Part shown: positions 27,405 through 35,571 of the stretch, piece by piece
Layout of the letters: each line of letters opens with the position of its first letter
How positions within the stretch are numbered: position 1 is the stretch's first letter
Source: a bacterium
GTDB lineage: Bacteria > CSSED10-310 > JAJRTK01
Reading direction: 5' to 3'
Length of the DNA: 36,483 nt
Assembly (NCBI GenBank): GCA_024278345.1
Contig: JAJRTK010000034.1
Location: 1 to 36,483 of the forward strand
Translations under genes and position numbers: made by a program
The notes under the pieces: generated by a model
Databases searched by the model: none
Told to the model about the DNA's origin: nothing
What the model saw: only the letters and a program-made list of their open reading frames with translations

Positions 27405-27841
27405 GCCAGAACTGTGTTGCGCAGCGGCCCAATCCCAAAACTAGGACTTTTTCAGCCCATCAACCAGGTGTGGCGCGGAGGGCCACTCTGCGTGAACTTG
27501 AGGTCAGACTCTCCCGGCCAACTTCTGTCCGGTCCCTTACCACCGAAGTCGATGGGGCCTGTAAAAGCCTGATCATTCGCGAATTCCGACAGGAGAAAGC
27601 AAGGACCAACCGGGTTTCCGGGGAACAATGGCCGGGAAGTTCTGGACTTGAGGTTCTCTGGGCTTCTGGCACTGTGCAACCCCTTCCTAGATGAAACTCC
27701 CACGATGAAACTCACGCCACGCATTGCAAAACGACTGCGACCGGCTCCGCCATCCGCGCTCCCATAAACCGGAGCCTGCTGTTCCTTGAATCAAAAGCCC
27801 AAGCTCTTTCATTCCTCATTCCCTAGGTGGAGGTTTTTGTC

Positions 27842-28306
27842 ATGCTTACTCGACTCGCGGGCATCTTCCTTGTGGGTCTCCTCTGGACGCCGGGCGCGGT
27901 TGCTCGCTTCACCGATCACCTTCTTGAAACTCCCGGCCGCGCCATCGTTGAGTTCAAGGAAATGACTCGCGACCAGGAATCGGGCTGTTGCGTCTGGTAT
28001 TCTCTCACACCCAAGAAGATGACCCAAGACGAGAAGATCTATTTCAAAGAAATCTACGCGGTGGTATTTCAAGGGCGAATCGCCCAGGTTTTTCTTCAAT
28101 TCACATCCTACCAGGCGGCGGATGAATACGCCCGCCGCATCCGGGAAAAACTTGGGCCAGGAAAAACCAAGGATGACGGTCGATTCGTGACGGAGACCTG
28201 GAGCACTCGGACAAGGAAAATCGTGCTCACACTGGATCCAGCTTTCCAAAATGCGGGCCTTCAGCTCTCCAACCCAATCCTGGAAGCAGCCATGCAACAA
28301 AAGTAA
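27842..28306 (+). CDS. Small secreted hypothetical protein
   Basis: ATG at 27842 with signal-like MLTRLAGIFLVGLLWTPGAVARF; about 150 aa of soluble, non-repetitive sequence. Confidence 0.6.
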   Translation: MLTRLAGIFLVGLLWTPGAVARFTDHLLETPGRAIVEFKEMTRDQESGCCVWYSLTPKKMTQDEKIYFKEIYAVVFQGRIAQVFLQFTSYQAADEYARRIREKLGPGKTKDDGRFVTETWSTRTRKIVLTLDPAFQNAGLQLSNPILEAAMQQK

Positions 28307-28372
28307 GGGAAGAAACCCAAGCGGCAGATCCCATCACGCTTCCAGGAGACGAATCATGCTAACCCATGGAAA

Positions 28373-28423
28373 GGCGAGTGGCGGCGGACGGACTGCCGTC
28401 GGCGCGAGCGGACCCAACCCAAC
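28373..28423 (+). repeat. Dispersed intergenic repeat, copy R5 (GGCGGC hairpin subtype)
   Basis: 25-bp exact match (28374-28398) to the reverse complement of 15929-15953, followed by gcgagcggacccaacccaacg. Confidence 0.8.
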
Positions 28424-28593
28424 GCTCATGGAAACGCTGGCGGGCACTACTTGGGAAGATGTGAAGACAACAATCAGTTTACGGTGACTTTACGGGCAGG
28501 AAACAAGCGTTTCTTATGGGCTCAGCCCCCGCTGGAGGAGACGATCCGACAGGAATCCGCTCCCCAACTGGTCCCACAGAGTCCGAACCTGGG

Positions 28594-29592
28594 ATGGATC
28601 TGATGGCATCGAACGACAAGACTGGCACGCCCCCTTTCTCGCGACGTGACTTCATCCGTTCCGTCGCTACCGCAAGCTGCGGCGCGGCAATCTCGGGACT
28701 CAGCGGATTTGGCTGCGGCGGAGACGACACCGAGATTCCTCCTTCGGACACCCTGCCGACCCGACCGCTAGGACAAACGGGGTTTCGTGCCAGCATCCTC
28801 GGCATGGGTGGTGTCTACCTCACCGACGGCTCCGAAACCCAAATCATGGCCGTCCTGGACCGCGCTCTGGAATTGGGGATCAACTACTTTGACACGGCGG
28901 CGAACTACGGTGAAGGCGAATCGGAGCGTAGACTGGGGAAGTGGCTCCGAAAGCTTCAAGACGCTGGCCGACGCAGTGATATCTTTGTAACGACGAAGAG
29001 CGATGACCGGGGCTACGACGACTCAGCGCGGCAGATCGAAGCAAGCCTGCGCCACCTGCAATCCGATTCGGTGGATATGATCCTGGTCCACGGAGTGGGC
29101 AATCTTGATACCTGGGCAGACGTGAGCGGTCCCTCGGGTTCTCTCCAAGCCATCAAGGCAGCCAAGGAAGATGGCAGGGCGCGATTCGTGGGCATTTCAG
29201 GCCACCGCGATCCGCGGGTGCTGCTCCGAGCCATCGAAGAATACCCATTCGACTGTGTTCTCTGTCCACTGGGGATTACGGATCGAATCCACGTGCCTTT
29301 TGTCCGGGATCTCCTGCCGACTCTGCTGGGAAAAAACCTTGGGATCATTGGGATGAAAGTCTTTGCCGAAGGACACCTGCCCGACGTGAACGCCAATCTG
29401 GAACGCTGCCTCCACTACTCCCTTTCCCTCCCCTCCGCCACGTCTATCGTGGGCATGTCCTCCCTGCCCCAGGTGGAGCAAAACGTGGCCTGGGTTCGTT
29501 CTCTTGTGGAAATGACTCAGGAGCAGATGGATGAGCTTGCGTCAGAGATCGCGCAAATCATCGATCTGGAGGCGCTGTGGTGGAAATCCTGA
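28594..29592 (+). CDS. Tat-exported aldo/keto reductase, possible lipoprotein
   Basis: 'SRRDFIRSVATASCGAAISGLSGFGCGG' has a twin-arginine motif and a lipobox-like LSGFGC. AKR features: 'PTRPLGQTGFRASILGMGGVYL', 'FDTAANYGEGESERRLGKWL', 'SVDMILVHGV'. Start 28594 or 28603. Confidence 0.85.
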   Translation: MDLMASNDKTGTPPFSRRDFIRSVATASCGAAISGLSGFGCGGDDTEIPPSDTLPTRPLGQTGFRASILGMGGVYLTDGSETQIMAVLDRALELGINYFDTAANYGEGESERRLGKWLRKLQDAGRRSDIFVTTKSDDRGYDDSARQIEASLRHLQSDSVDMILVHGVGNLDTWADVSGPSGSLQAIKAAKEDGRARFVGISGHRDPRVLLRAIEEYPFDCVLCPLGITDRIHVPFVRDLLPTLLGKNLGIIGMKVFAEGHLPDVNANLERCLHYSLSLPSATSIVGMSSLPQVEQNVAWVRSLVEMTQEQMDELASEIAQIIDLEALWWKS

Positions 29593-29650
29593 GTTTGTCG
29601 CCAGAGGGCCAGGAAGATGTCTCACGGCCAAGCTCTGGTTGAGCCGGTTG

Positions 29651-29720
29651 TCTTTCTTTTGGGTTGCTTTCCGCTCCCATCGGCACCGACCCGCGCCTTC
29701 GGCGCGAGGTCCCCGCGGCC
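29651..29720 (-). repeat. Dispersed intergenic repeat, copy R6 (with hairpin cassette as in R1)
   Basis: Reverse complement 'ggccgcggggacctcgcgccgaaggcgcgggtcggtgccgatgggagcggaaagcaacccaaaagaaaga' aligns closely with 1323-1390 of R1. Confidence 0.88.
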
Positions 29721-29883
29721 GCCGCTGGTCGCCTTTTTACGCGGTTGCAAATGGCTGTTTGGGGGTGCATGATAGCGGAAGGCGTTTTGCATTGCCGTTT
29801 TGGCGTTGCGCGAATGAGCTGAATTCGTGCCGCTACAAGGCGAGCATCGCTTTTCCCGAGTCGGACAAATAGGAGGAACTGGC

Positions 29884-30810
29884 ATGAAGGTTCTCGTGAC
29901 TGGCAGCTCTGGCTATTTGGGGCAGCGCATCGTCCAATTGCTTTCCCAAGACACGGAAGTCAAAGAGATACTCGGGGTTGATCTGGCACCGCCCAAGATG
30001 CAGCCCGACAAATTCCGGCACATTCAACAAGATGTGACCATCCCGTTCGACAGTTTGTGCGAGGACGTGGACGCCGCGATCCATCTGGCCTACGTCCTGA
30101 ACCCGATGAAGAATGATTCTCTGCAACAGAAGATCAACCTTGGGGGAACCGTCAACTTTGTGCGGGCAGTTCGCCTCCACCGAGTCCCCGTGGTCATCGG
30201 ATTCTCATCGGCCACGGCCTACGGCGCCCACCGGGACAACCCGATGTTGCTAAGCGAATCCTGTCCGCTCCGCGGGAACGTCGATTTTCCGTACGCCCGG
30301 GACAAGGTGCGGCAGGAGGCGATCTTCGGAACGCTGCGCGAGCCGGGCATCACGGTGAAGCTCGTTCGACCGGTGGTGGTCATGGGGCCCACGATCCAGA
30401 ATTTTATCTCCCGGTACATCCTGAAACCGGCGGTTCTGGTACCGGCTGGTCACGTGCCCCCGATGCAGTTCGTCCACGAAGATGACCTGGCACGGGCCGT
30501 GGTGACTCTTCTCCGAAAGGGGAGCGCGGGACCCTACAACATCGGTGCCGACGGTGTCGTCAACGCCAAACAGATGGCGGCCAGGCTGAAGAGGCCTGTC
30601 ATTCCAGTACCCATGGCAATCATGGAAGCAATTATGGGGTTTGCATGGGCAGTGGGGCTGAAGGCGATCACCGAAGCTCCTCCGGGACTGCTGAGCTACA
30701 TGGCCTATCCCTGGGTCGTCAACAGCAACCGCCTCAAGGAAGAGACCGGCTTCGAGTATGAGTTCACGACGGCGCAGGCGTTCGAGGCGTTCGCGGCGGT
30801 CCAAGGATAG
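29884..30810 (+). CDS. NAD-dependent epimerase/dehydratase (extended SDR)
   Basis: MKVLVTGSSGYLGQRIVQLL Rossmann motif; 'GFSSATAYGAHRDNP'; 'YARDKVRQEAI'. Strong SD aggaggaa just upstream of ATG 29884. Confidence 0.88.
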   Translation: MKVLVTGSSGYLGQRIVQLLSQDTEVKEILGVDLAPPKMQPDKFRHIQQDVTIPFDSLCEDVDAAIHLAYVLNPMKNDSLQQKINLGGTVNFVRAVRLHRVPVVIGFSSATAYGAHRDNPMLLSESCPLRGNVDFPYARDKVRQEAIFGTLREPGITVKLVRPVVVMGPTIQNFISRYILKPAVLVPAGHVPPMQFVHEDDLARAVVTLLRKGSAGPYNIGADGVVNAKQMAARLKRPVIPVPMAIMEAIMGFAWAVGLKAITEAPPGLLSYMAYPWVVNSNRLKEETGFEYEFTTAQAFEAFAAVQG

Positions 30811-31016
30811 ACAGGAGGGAGTTATCCGCCCTTCACGCACCACGGCGATGGCTCCGCCTCTCCCCGTGTTGGGGGAGCTGCGCCTCAGATCGCCTCGCTG
30901 CAACCCGTGCTGAGGCGTGGGAACATCCGTTGGGCAAGAATGACCAATGGAGCATGACAGGGGCGTTGGCAATCCCGCGCCGCGATTCCATCCATCTCCC
31001 CGAAGCGAGGTCCATC

Positions 31017-34000
31017 ATGCACCGTTTGCCCTCTTTTCTCCTTGGCATCGTCCTTCTGGCTCCCTCCGTGGCTCTGGCGCAACAAACGCCGACGCTCATG
31101 GCCAAGAATGGCAGCGGCTCCCAAGCAATGGAGCTGCGGCGTTTTCAAGTGGAAACCACGATCCACGGGTTTATGGCCGAAACCCGGATCACCATGGGCT
31201 TCCATAACCCGCATGACCGGATTCTGGAGGGCGAGCTCCTCTTCCCTCTTCCCGACGGCGCCACGATTACCGGACTGGCCTTGGATATCCACGGAGTCAT
31301 GGTGGAAGGAGCCAGCGTGGAAAAGGAACAGGCTCGCCGAGTCTTTGAAAAGGTGGTCCGGCAAAATATCGATCCCGCGTTGGCGGAACTGGTGCGCGGC
31401 AACCAATTCAAGGTCCGTGTCTATCCACTGCCGGCCCGTGGCGAACGAACGGTGAGAATTCGGTATGTGAGCGACCTGTCGTTGGGACCGGACGGCGCCT
31501 TCTACGAGCTCCCGCTCGTGCTCAAACAGCCCATCGACGAGCTTGTGGTCTTATTGGAAGTCGTTCGCCACGATGATTCGCCCCGTCCGAGAGTTGTCCA
31601 AGGAGCGCCGGCGGACCTGAAGTTTGGCCCCTGGCGCCAGAGCTGGCTGGCCAAGGCCCGGCTCCGGAAGGCGACCCTGGACAAGCCCTTGCGAATCGAG
31701 ATCCCCTCTGCTCGACGCGAAGCAGCCGTTGGGATAGAGCGAAACGCCGAAGGCGAGATCTTTTTCGTAGTCCACGATGAGCCAAGACCACCGGCGGCGG
31801 TGTTTCCGGCGCCCGATCCCGCCCGAATCACCATCCTTTGGGATGCCTCGGGCTCCCGAGGCCAGGACCACAAGAAAGAGCTCCAGTTCCTGAAGGACTG
31901 GATTGGGGCGCGGGAGAATCCCGATCTCGAGGTCGATTTGATCCTCTTTCGAAACGCCCCGGGCAAGGCCGCGAAGATCCAGATCAAAAACAGGGACGCA
32001 ACACCGCTCCTGGAAGCAATCTCCAAGGCGGTTTACGACGGAGCCACCTGCCTGAGTTGCCTTGAGACTGCCGTCTCTCCGCTGCAACCGGAGTTGGTCT
32101 TTCTTTTTTCCGATGGGTTTTCGAGCTACGGTTCCCGGGACCTGCCCAGCTTCGGGGCGCCCCTCTACGCCCTTACGGCGGCGACAACAGCGGATTTTTC
32201 GCTGCTCCGGGCCCTGTCCGCCAAGAGCGGCGGCAGATTTTTTGACCTGAGCAAGATCGATGAAAAAAGCGCGGCGCGGCAAGTGGGTCAGCCCATTTTT
32301 TCATTCATTTCGGCCAAGCTGGAAGGGGCGGACGGCGAGGTCTATCCCGCCCGGCCGCGGCCCGTGGATGGGTCTTTCTTTCTTGCGGGCCGCCTGGAGG
32401 GCGCCCGCGCCCAACTCACCCTCAATTACGGAATCGGCGGCCAGATCCTTGAGAGCCGATCCTTCGAGATCGACTCGCAAAAGGCGACGGCCGGGCGGCT
32501 CTTCGAGAACGACTGGGCCAGGCGCAAACTGGCGGCGCTCCTTCTGGAGCCGGGCAATCAACGGAAGAAAGTCATCGCCCACGCCCAGAAGTATGGCCTG
32601 GTCTCGCCCTATACCTCGCTTCTGGTTTTGGACAGCCTGGAACAGTATCTCCAAAACGAGATCCGGCCGCCAGCCAGCCTTGCCAAGATGCGCGCGGAAT
32701 GGGATCGAGAGATGGCAAGGCGGGCAGAAGTCACGAAACAGGGAGAGAAGGAGCATCTGGAAAGGGTTGTGGAAAAGTGGCAAGAAAAGGTCCAGTGGTG
32801 GCGGACTCGATTCGAGGGCCGGAAGGCCGCCCCTGGCAATTCAGGGGAAGGAGGGGGGGAAATGGAGACAGCCAGGCCAGCGCCAATGTTACGAAGGATT
32901 CCGCCCCGCGAAAACAACGGGGGCGACCATGTTCCATCCGAACAAATCCCCACGGATGAGCTCTCCAGATTGGGGTACCTGGGGTCGGTCGAAGATCCCG
33001 CAACGGAGACCATCGCCAATGAGTTCGTTTCGCTGGACGAAGAGATCGTGATGGAGGACCGAGATGGGCAGGCGACGGATTCCCATGGCGCACCGCGGGA
33101 ATCTTCCACTCCAGGACGAGCCAAGGGCAAGAAAAAGAAGAACGGCAACGGCGGTCCCGAGGTGCCCGAGCCAGCGGTTGTGCTGGCGCCCTGGAACCCG
33201 AAGACCCCCTACCTGAAAGCCCTCCGCTCAGCGCCGGCGGAGAAGGCGTTTTCGGTCTACCTGACGCAGCGAGTCGAATACGGACAATCACCAGCCTTCT
33301 TCCTGGACTGCGCGGATCATTTCCTGGGGCAAAAAGAGCGCCTGCTTGGGCTCCAGATCCTTTCGAATATCGCCGAAATGCGGCTCGACGATCCGGCGCT
33401 CCTGCGGGTGGTGGCCCACCGCCTGAGCCAACTGGGCGAGCCCGATGAGAGTATCCGCCTGTTGGAAAAGGTCCTGGAGCTCCGGGGAGAGGAGCCCCAG
33501 TCTTACCGGGATCTGGCTCTGCTCCTAGCGCGAAAAGGGGAGATCGCCAGGGCTCTGGAACTCCTGGCCCACGTGGCGGTCCACCCTTGGGACGCCCGGT
33601 TTCCCTCCATCGAAATCATCGCCCTCACGGAATTGAATCATCTTCTTCGGAAAGCACCTCCGGGAACCACCCGGCAGCTTGGACTTGATCCCCGCCTCCT
33701 GGCAGCCTTGCCGGTGGCCTTGAGGATCGTCCTCACCTGGGATGCCGATCTCACCGACATCGATCTCTGGGTTCTCGAACCTTCGGGAGAGGTGGCGAGC
33801 TATAAGAACCAGCTCACTGCCATGGGAGGGCGGATGTCCAGTGACTTTACCGGTGGCTATGGCCCGGAAACCTACTCCTTGCGCAAAGCGGTTCCGGGGA
33901 TGTACAAGATCCAGACGAATTTCTTTGGGAGTCGCGCCCAAAAACTCCTGGGAGCGGTGACCCTCCAGGTGGAGATCTTCACGGACTACGGTGGCCCCAA

Positions 34001-34076
34001 TGAGGCCCATCGAGGGGTGACGCTCCGGCTGACGGAACAGAAAGAGACCATCGACATTGCAGACCTCGAGTTTTGA
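31017..34076 (+). CDS. Secreted VIT-VWA domain protein with C-terminal DUF2135/YfaP-like domain
   Basis: Signal peptide MHRLPSFLLGIVLLAPSVALAQ; VIT 'VETTIHGFMAETRITMGFHNPHDRILEGELLFPLPDGATITGLAL'; VWA-like 'ITILWDASGSRGQDHKKELQFLKDW'; TPR-like region; C-terminus 'LRIVLTWDADLTDIDLWVLEPSGEVASYKN...SDFTGGYGPETYSL'. Confidence 0.88.
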   Translation: MHRLPSFLLGIVLLAPSVALAQQTPTLMAKNGSGSQAMELRRFQVETTIHGFMAETRITMGFHNPHDRILEGELLFPLPDGATITGLALDIHGVMVEGASVEKEQARRVFEKVVRQNIDPALAELVRGNQFKVRVYPLPARGERTVRIRYVSDLSLGPDGAFYELPLVLKQPIDELVVLLEVVRHDDSPRPRVVQGAPADLKFGPWRQSWLAKARLRKATLDKPLRIEIPSARREAAVGIERNAEGEIFFVVHDEPRPPAAVFPAPDPARITILWDASGSRGQDHKKELQFLKDWIGARENPDLEVDLILFRNAPGKAAKIQIKNRDATPLLEAISKAVYDGATCLSCLETAVSPLQPELVFLFSDGFSSYGSRDLPSFGAPLYALTAATTADFSLLRALSAKSGGRFFDLSKIDEKSAARQVGQPIFSFISAKLEGADGEVYPARPRPVDGSFFLAGRLEGARAQLTLNYGIGGQILESRSFEIDSQKATAGRLFENDWARRKLAALLLEPGNQRKKVIAHAQKYGLVSPYTSLLVLDSLEQYLQNEIRPPASLAKMRAEWDREMARRAEVTKQGEKEHLERVVEKWQEKVQWWRTRFEGRKAAPGNSGEGGGEMETARPAPMLRRIPPRENNGGDHVPSEQIPTDELSRLGYLGSVEDPATETIANEFVSLDEEIVMEDRDGQATDSHGAPRESSTPGRAKGKKKKNGNGGPEVPEPAVVLAPWNPKTPYLKALRSAPAEKAFSVYLTQRVEYGQSPAFFLDCADHFLGQKERLLGLQILSNIAEMRLDDPALLRVVAHRLSQLGEPDESIRLLEKVLELRGEEPQSYRDLALLLARKGEIARALELLAHVAVHPWDARFPSIEIIALTELNHLLRKAPPGTTRQLGLDPRLLAALPVALRIVLTWDADLTDIDLWVLEPSGEVASYKNQLTAMGGRMSSDFTGGYGPETYSLRKAVPGMYKIQTNFFGSRAQKLLGAVTLQVEIFTDYGGPNEAHRGVTLRLTEQKETIDIADLEF

Positions 34077-34204
34077 GAAGACCGAATTTGATGGCAGCGG
34101 GAATCAAGATGGGCCACCGCTGACGACCGCTGCCAATGAGCCGGTTTCCGCACTACCGGATGGATCAGGATCCAAGGGTGCGGAACCGGTTTCTTCGGCG
34201 AAAC

Positions 34205-34275
34205 CGGCGAGTAGCAGGTGCGGGCCCGCACCTGATGGGAGCGGAACTCAAGGCAAAAAAAAGAAATCCTCGACT
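34205..34275 (+). repeat. Dispersed repeat, copy R7, with a 20-bp perfect palindrome
   Basis: CAGGTGCGGGCCCGCACCTG (34215-34234) followed directly by atgggagcggaactcaaggcaaaaaaaagaaa, matching the core of R6 and R1. Confidence 0.7.
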
Positions 34276-34311
34276 TCTTCCTTAGACCGCCCCTTTCCGT
34301 TCTCCGCGCGG

Positions 34312-35154
34312 TTGCTGGGAACCTTGCTCCGATGGTGCGGCCACCTTTCACCCCAGTTCGCAGCCTGGATCGCCGAAGGCAGATTTCGAAGCCCACAGCG
34401 GTTCAAGCAGCCCCAACGGGAAAAGGCCTGGATCGCCAAGGCGAAACCGTTGACCTTCTCCTCCAAGAATGGGCCGCTCAAGGGAATTTCGTGGGGCAAC
34501 GCCCAAAGAACCGTTCTGCTGGTCCACGGCTGGTCCGGCCGAGGCGCCCAACTTGGGGCCTTTGCCCAACCCTTGGTGGACCGGGACTTTCGTGTCGTGG
34601 CTTTCGACGGCCCGGGACATGGGGAATCACCTGGCAAACAGACGAGCGTTTCCGAATTCGCCGACACCCTCTTGGAGGTGGCGGAGCAGCTTGGGCCGCT
34701 TCATGGCATCGTGGGCCACTCGTTCGGGGCGGCGGCGGCAACGATTGCCCTTCACAGGGGACTTTCTTTGAAGCGGGCGGTCTTCGTGGCACCGCCCTCG
34801 TCACCAGAGCGGTATCTCCGCTATTTTTCCCGGCAGTTTCGCCTTCCTCCGGCGCTCCTGAATGCTCTTCGCGCCCGGTTGGTCAAGAGGTTCGGAGTGC
34901 CGTGGGAGGAGGTCGATCTGCACCGGCTGGCGCCCTCGATGCGGATTCCGCTCTTGATCCTCCACGACCTGGAGGATCGGGATACTTCGCCGGAGCTGTC
35001 AAAGAAACTGGCCCGAAGCTGGCCCGAAGCGCTCCACAAGACGACGAAAGGCCTGGGGCATACCCGCATTTTGCGAGATCCTCGGGTGGTGGAAACGGCG
35101 GTTCAGTTCCTTGGGAGCAGCCCCCTTGACCAGCCGGAAACCTTCCAGCCATGA
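34312..35154 (+). CDS. Alpha/beta hydrolase
   Basis: 'VLLVHGWSGRGAQLGAFAQPLVDRDFRVVAFDGPGHGES', 'GIVGHSFGAAAATIAL' (nucleophile elbow), 'PLLILHDLEDRDTSPE', 'GLGHTRILRD'. No in-frame ATG at the 5' end. The track starts at TTG 34057; TTG 34312 is one plausible alternative, so the start is uncertain. Confidence 0.85.
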   Translation: MLGTLLRWCGHLSPQFAAWIAEGRFRSPQRFKQPQREKAWIAKAKPLTFSSKNGPLKGISWGNAQRTVLLVHGWSGRGAQLGAFAQPLVDRDFRVVAFDGPGHGESPGKQTSVSEFADTLLEVAEQLGPLHGIVGHSFGAAAATIALHRGLSLKRAVFVAPPSSPERYLRYFSRQFRLPPALLNALRARLVKRFGVPWEEVDLHRLAPSMRIPLLILHDLEDRDTSPELSKKLARSWPEALHKTTKGLGHTRILRDPRVVETAVQFLGSSPLDQPETFQP

Positions 35155-35243
35155 GATTGTGGGTCCTCTTGCCCTTCGAGGAAACAGAGCCCATGAAACA
35201 CAAGCTCGCTGCCCAACTCCCACAGCCCAGAAATTTGGGCCGG

Positions 35244-35365
35244 GCTCTTCTTTTAGGGCGTAGTTGTTGGCAAACCCTTTGTTTCCTTTGCGTTGCGTTC
35301 CGCTCACATCGGACGCCATCCGGCGCCCGCTCCTCGCCATTGTCGCCGCCTTCGCTCCATTGCCC
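35244..35365 (-). repeat. Dispersed intergenic repeat, copy R8 (no hairpin cassette)
   Basis: Inverted copy of R1: exact 45-, 21- and 19-bp blocks, with a short 'gatggcgt' in place of R1's hairpin cassette. Confidence 0.92.
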
Positions 35366-35377
35366 TAGGGATGGAGG

Positions 35378-35470
35378 TGGTCATCGGTGGTGCCTTCGGC
35401 AGCTCTCGCTGTCGCTCGGATCCGGCCACCCCCAAAAAAGCGCGAGGCGCACAAAAATGTGGGTCCAGGG
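35378..35470 (+). repeat. Partial copy of the R10 element
   Basis: 35378-35431 matches the reverse complement of 25707-25760 at 52/54. 35434-35470 (aaaaagcgcgaggcgcacaaaaatgtgggtccaggg) matches R10's left arm at 25563-25597. Confidence 0.9.
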
Positions 35471-35489
35471 CATGTTTTTTTGACAACGT

Positions 35490-35525
35490 CTTTCTCTTCT
35501 TTGGGTTGCGCCCCGATCACATCGG
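35490..35525 (-). repeat. Dispersed intergenic repeat, copy R9 (core only)
   Basis: Reverse complement 'ccgatgtgatcggggcgcaacccaaagaagagaaaga' matches the core of R6 and R1. Confidence 0.75.
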
Positions 35526-35571
35526 TAGAAAGTCCCAGCCGGGAAAAATTATCTTGACATGGAGAGGTAGA

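Noticed and set aside
27332-27694. 120-aa + ORF after the PilZ gene
   Set aside because: Overlaps the PilZ gene and shows no signal, domain or consistent composition.
30811-31016. Inverted repeats (ctcccc/ggggag; gcctcag/ctgaggc) upstream of the VIT-VWA gene
   Set aside because: Short stems in GC-rich sequence without matching copies elsewhere in the window.
35151-35483. ORFs with shared 'VAFRSHR' peptides (also 29531-29872)
   Set aside because: They are translations of the dispersed repeat core on the reverse strand, not a conserved protein family.
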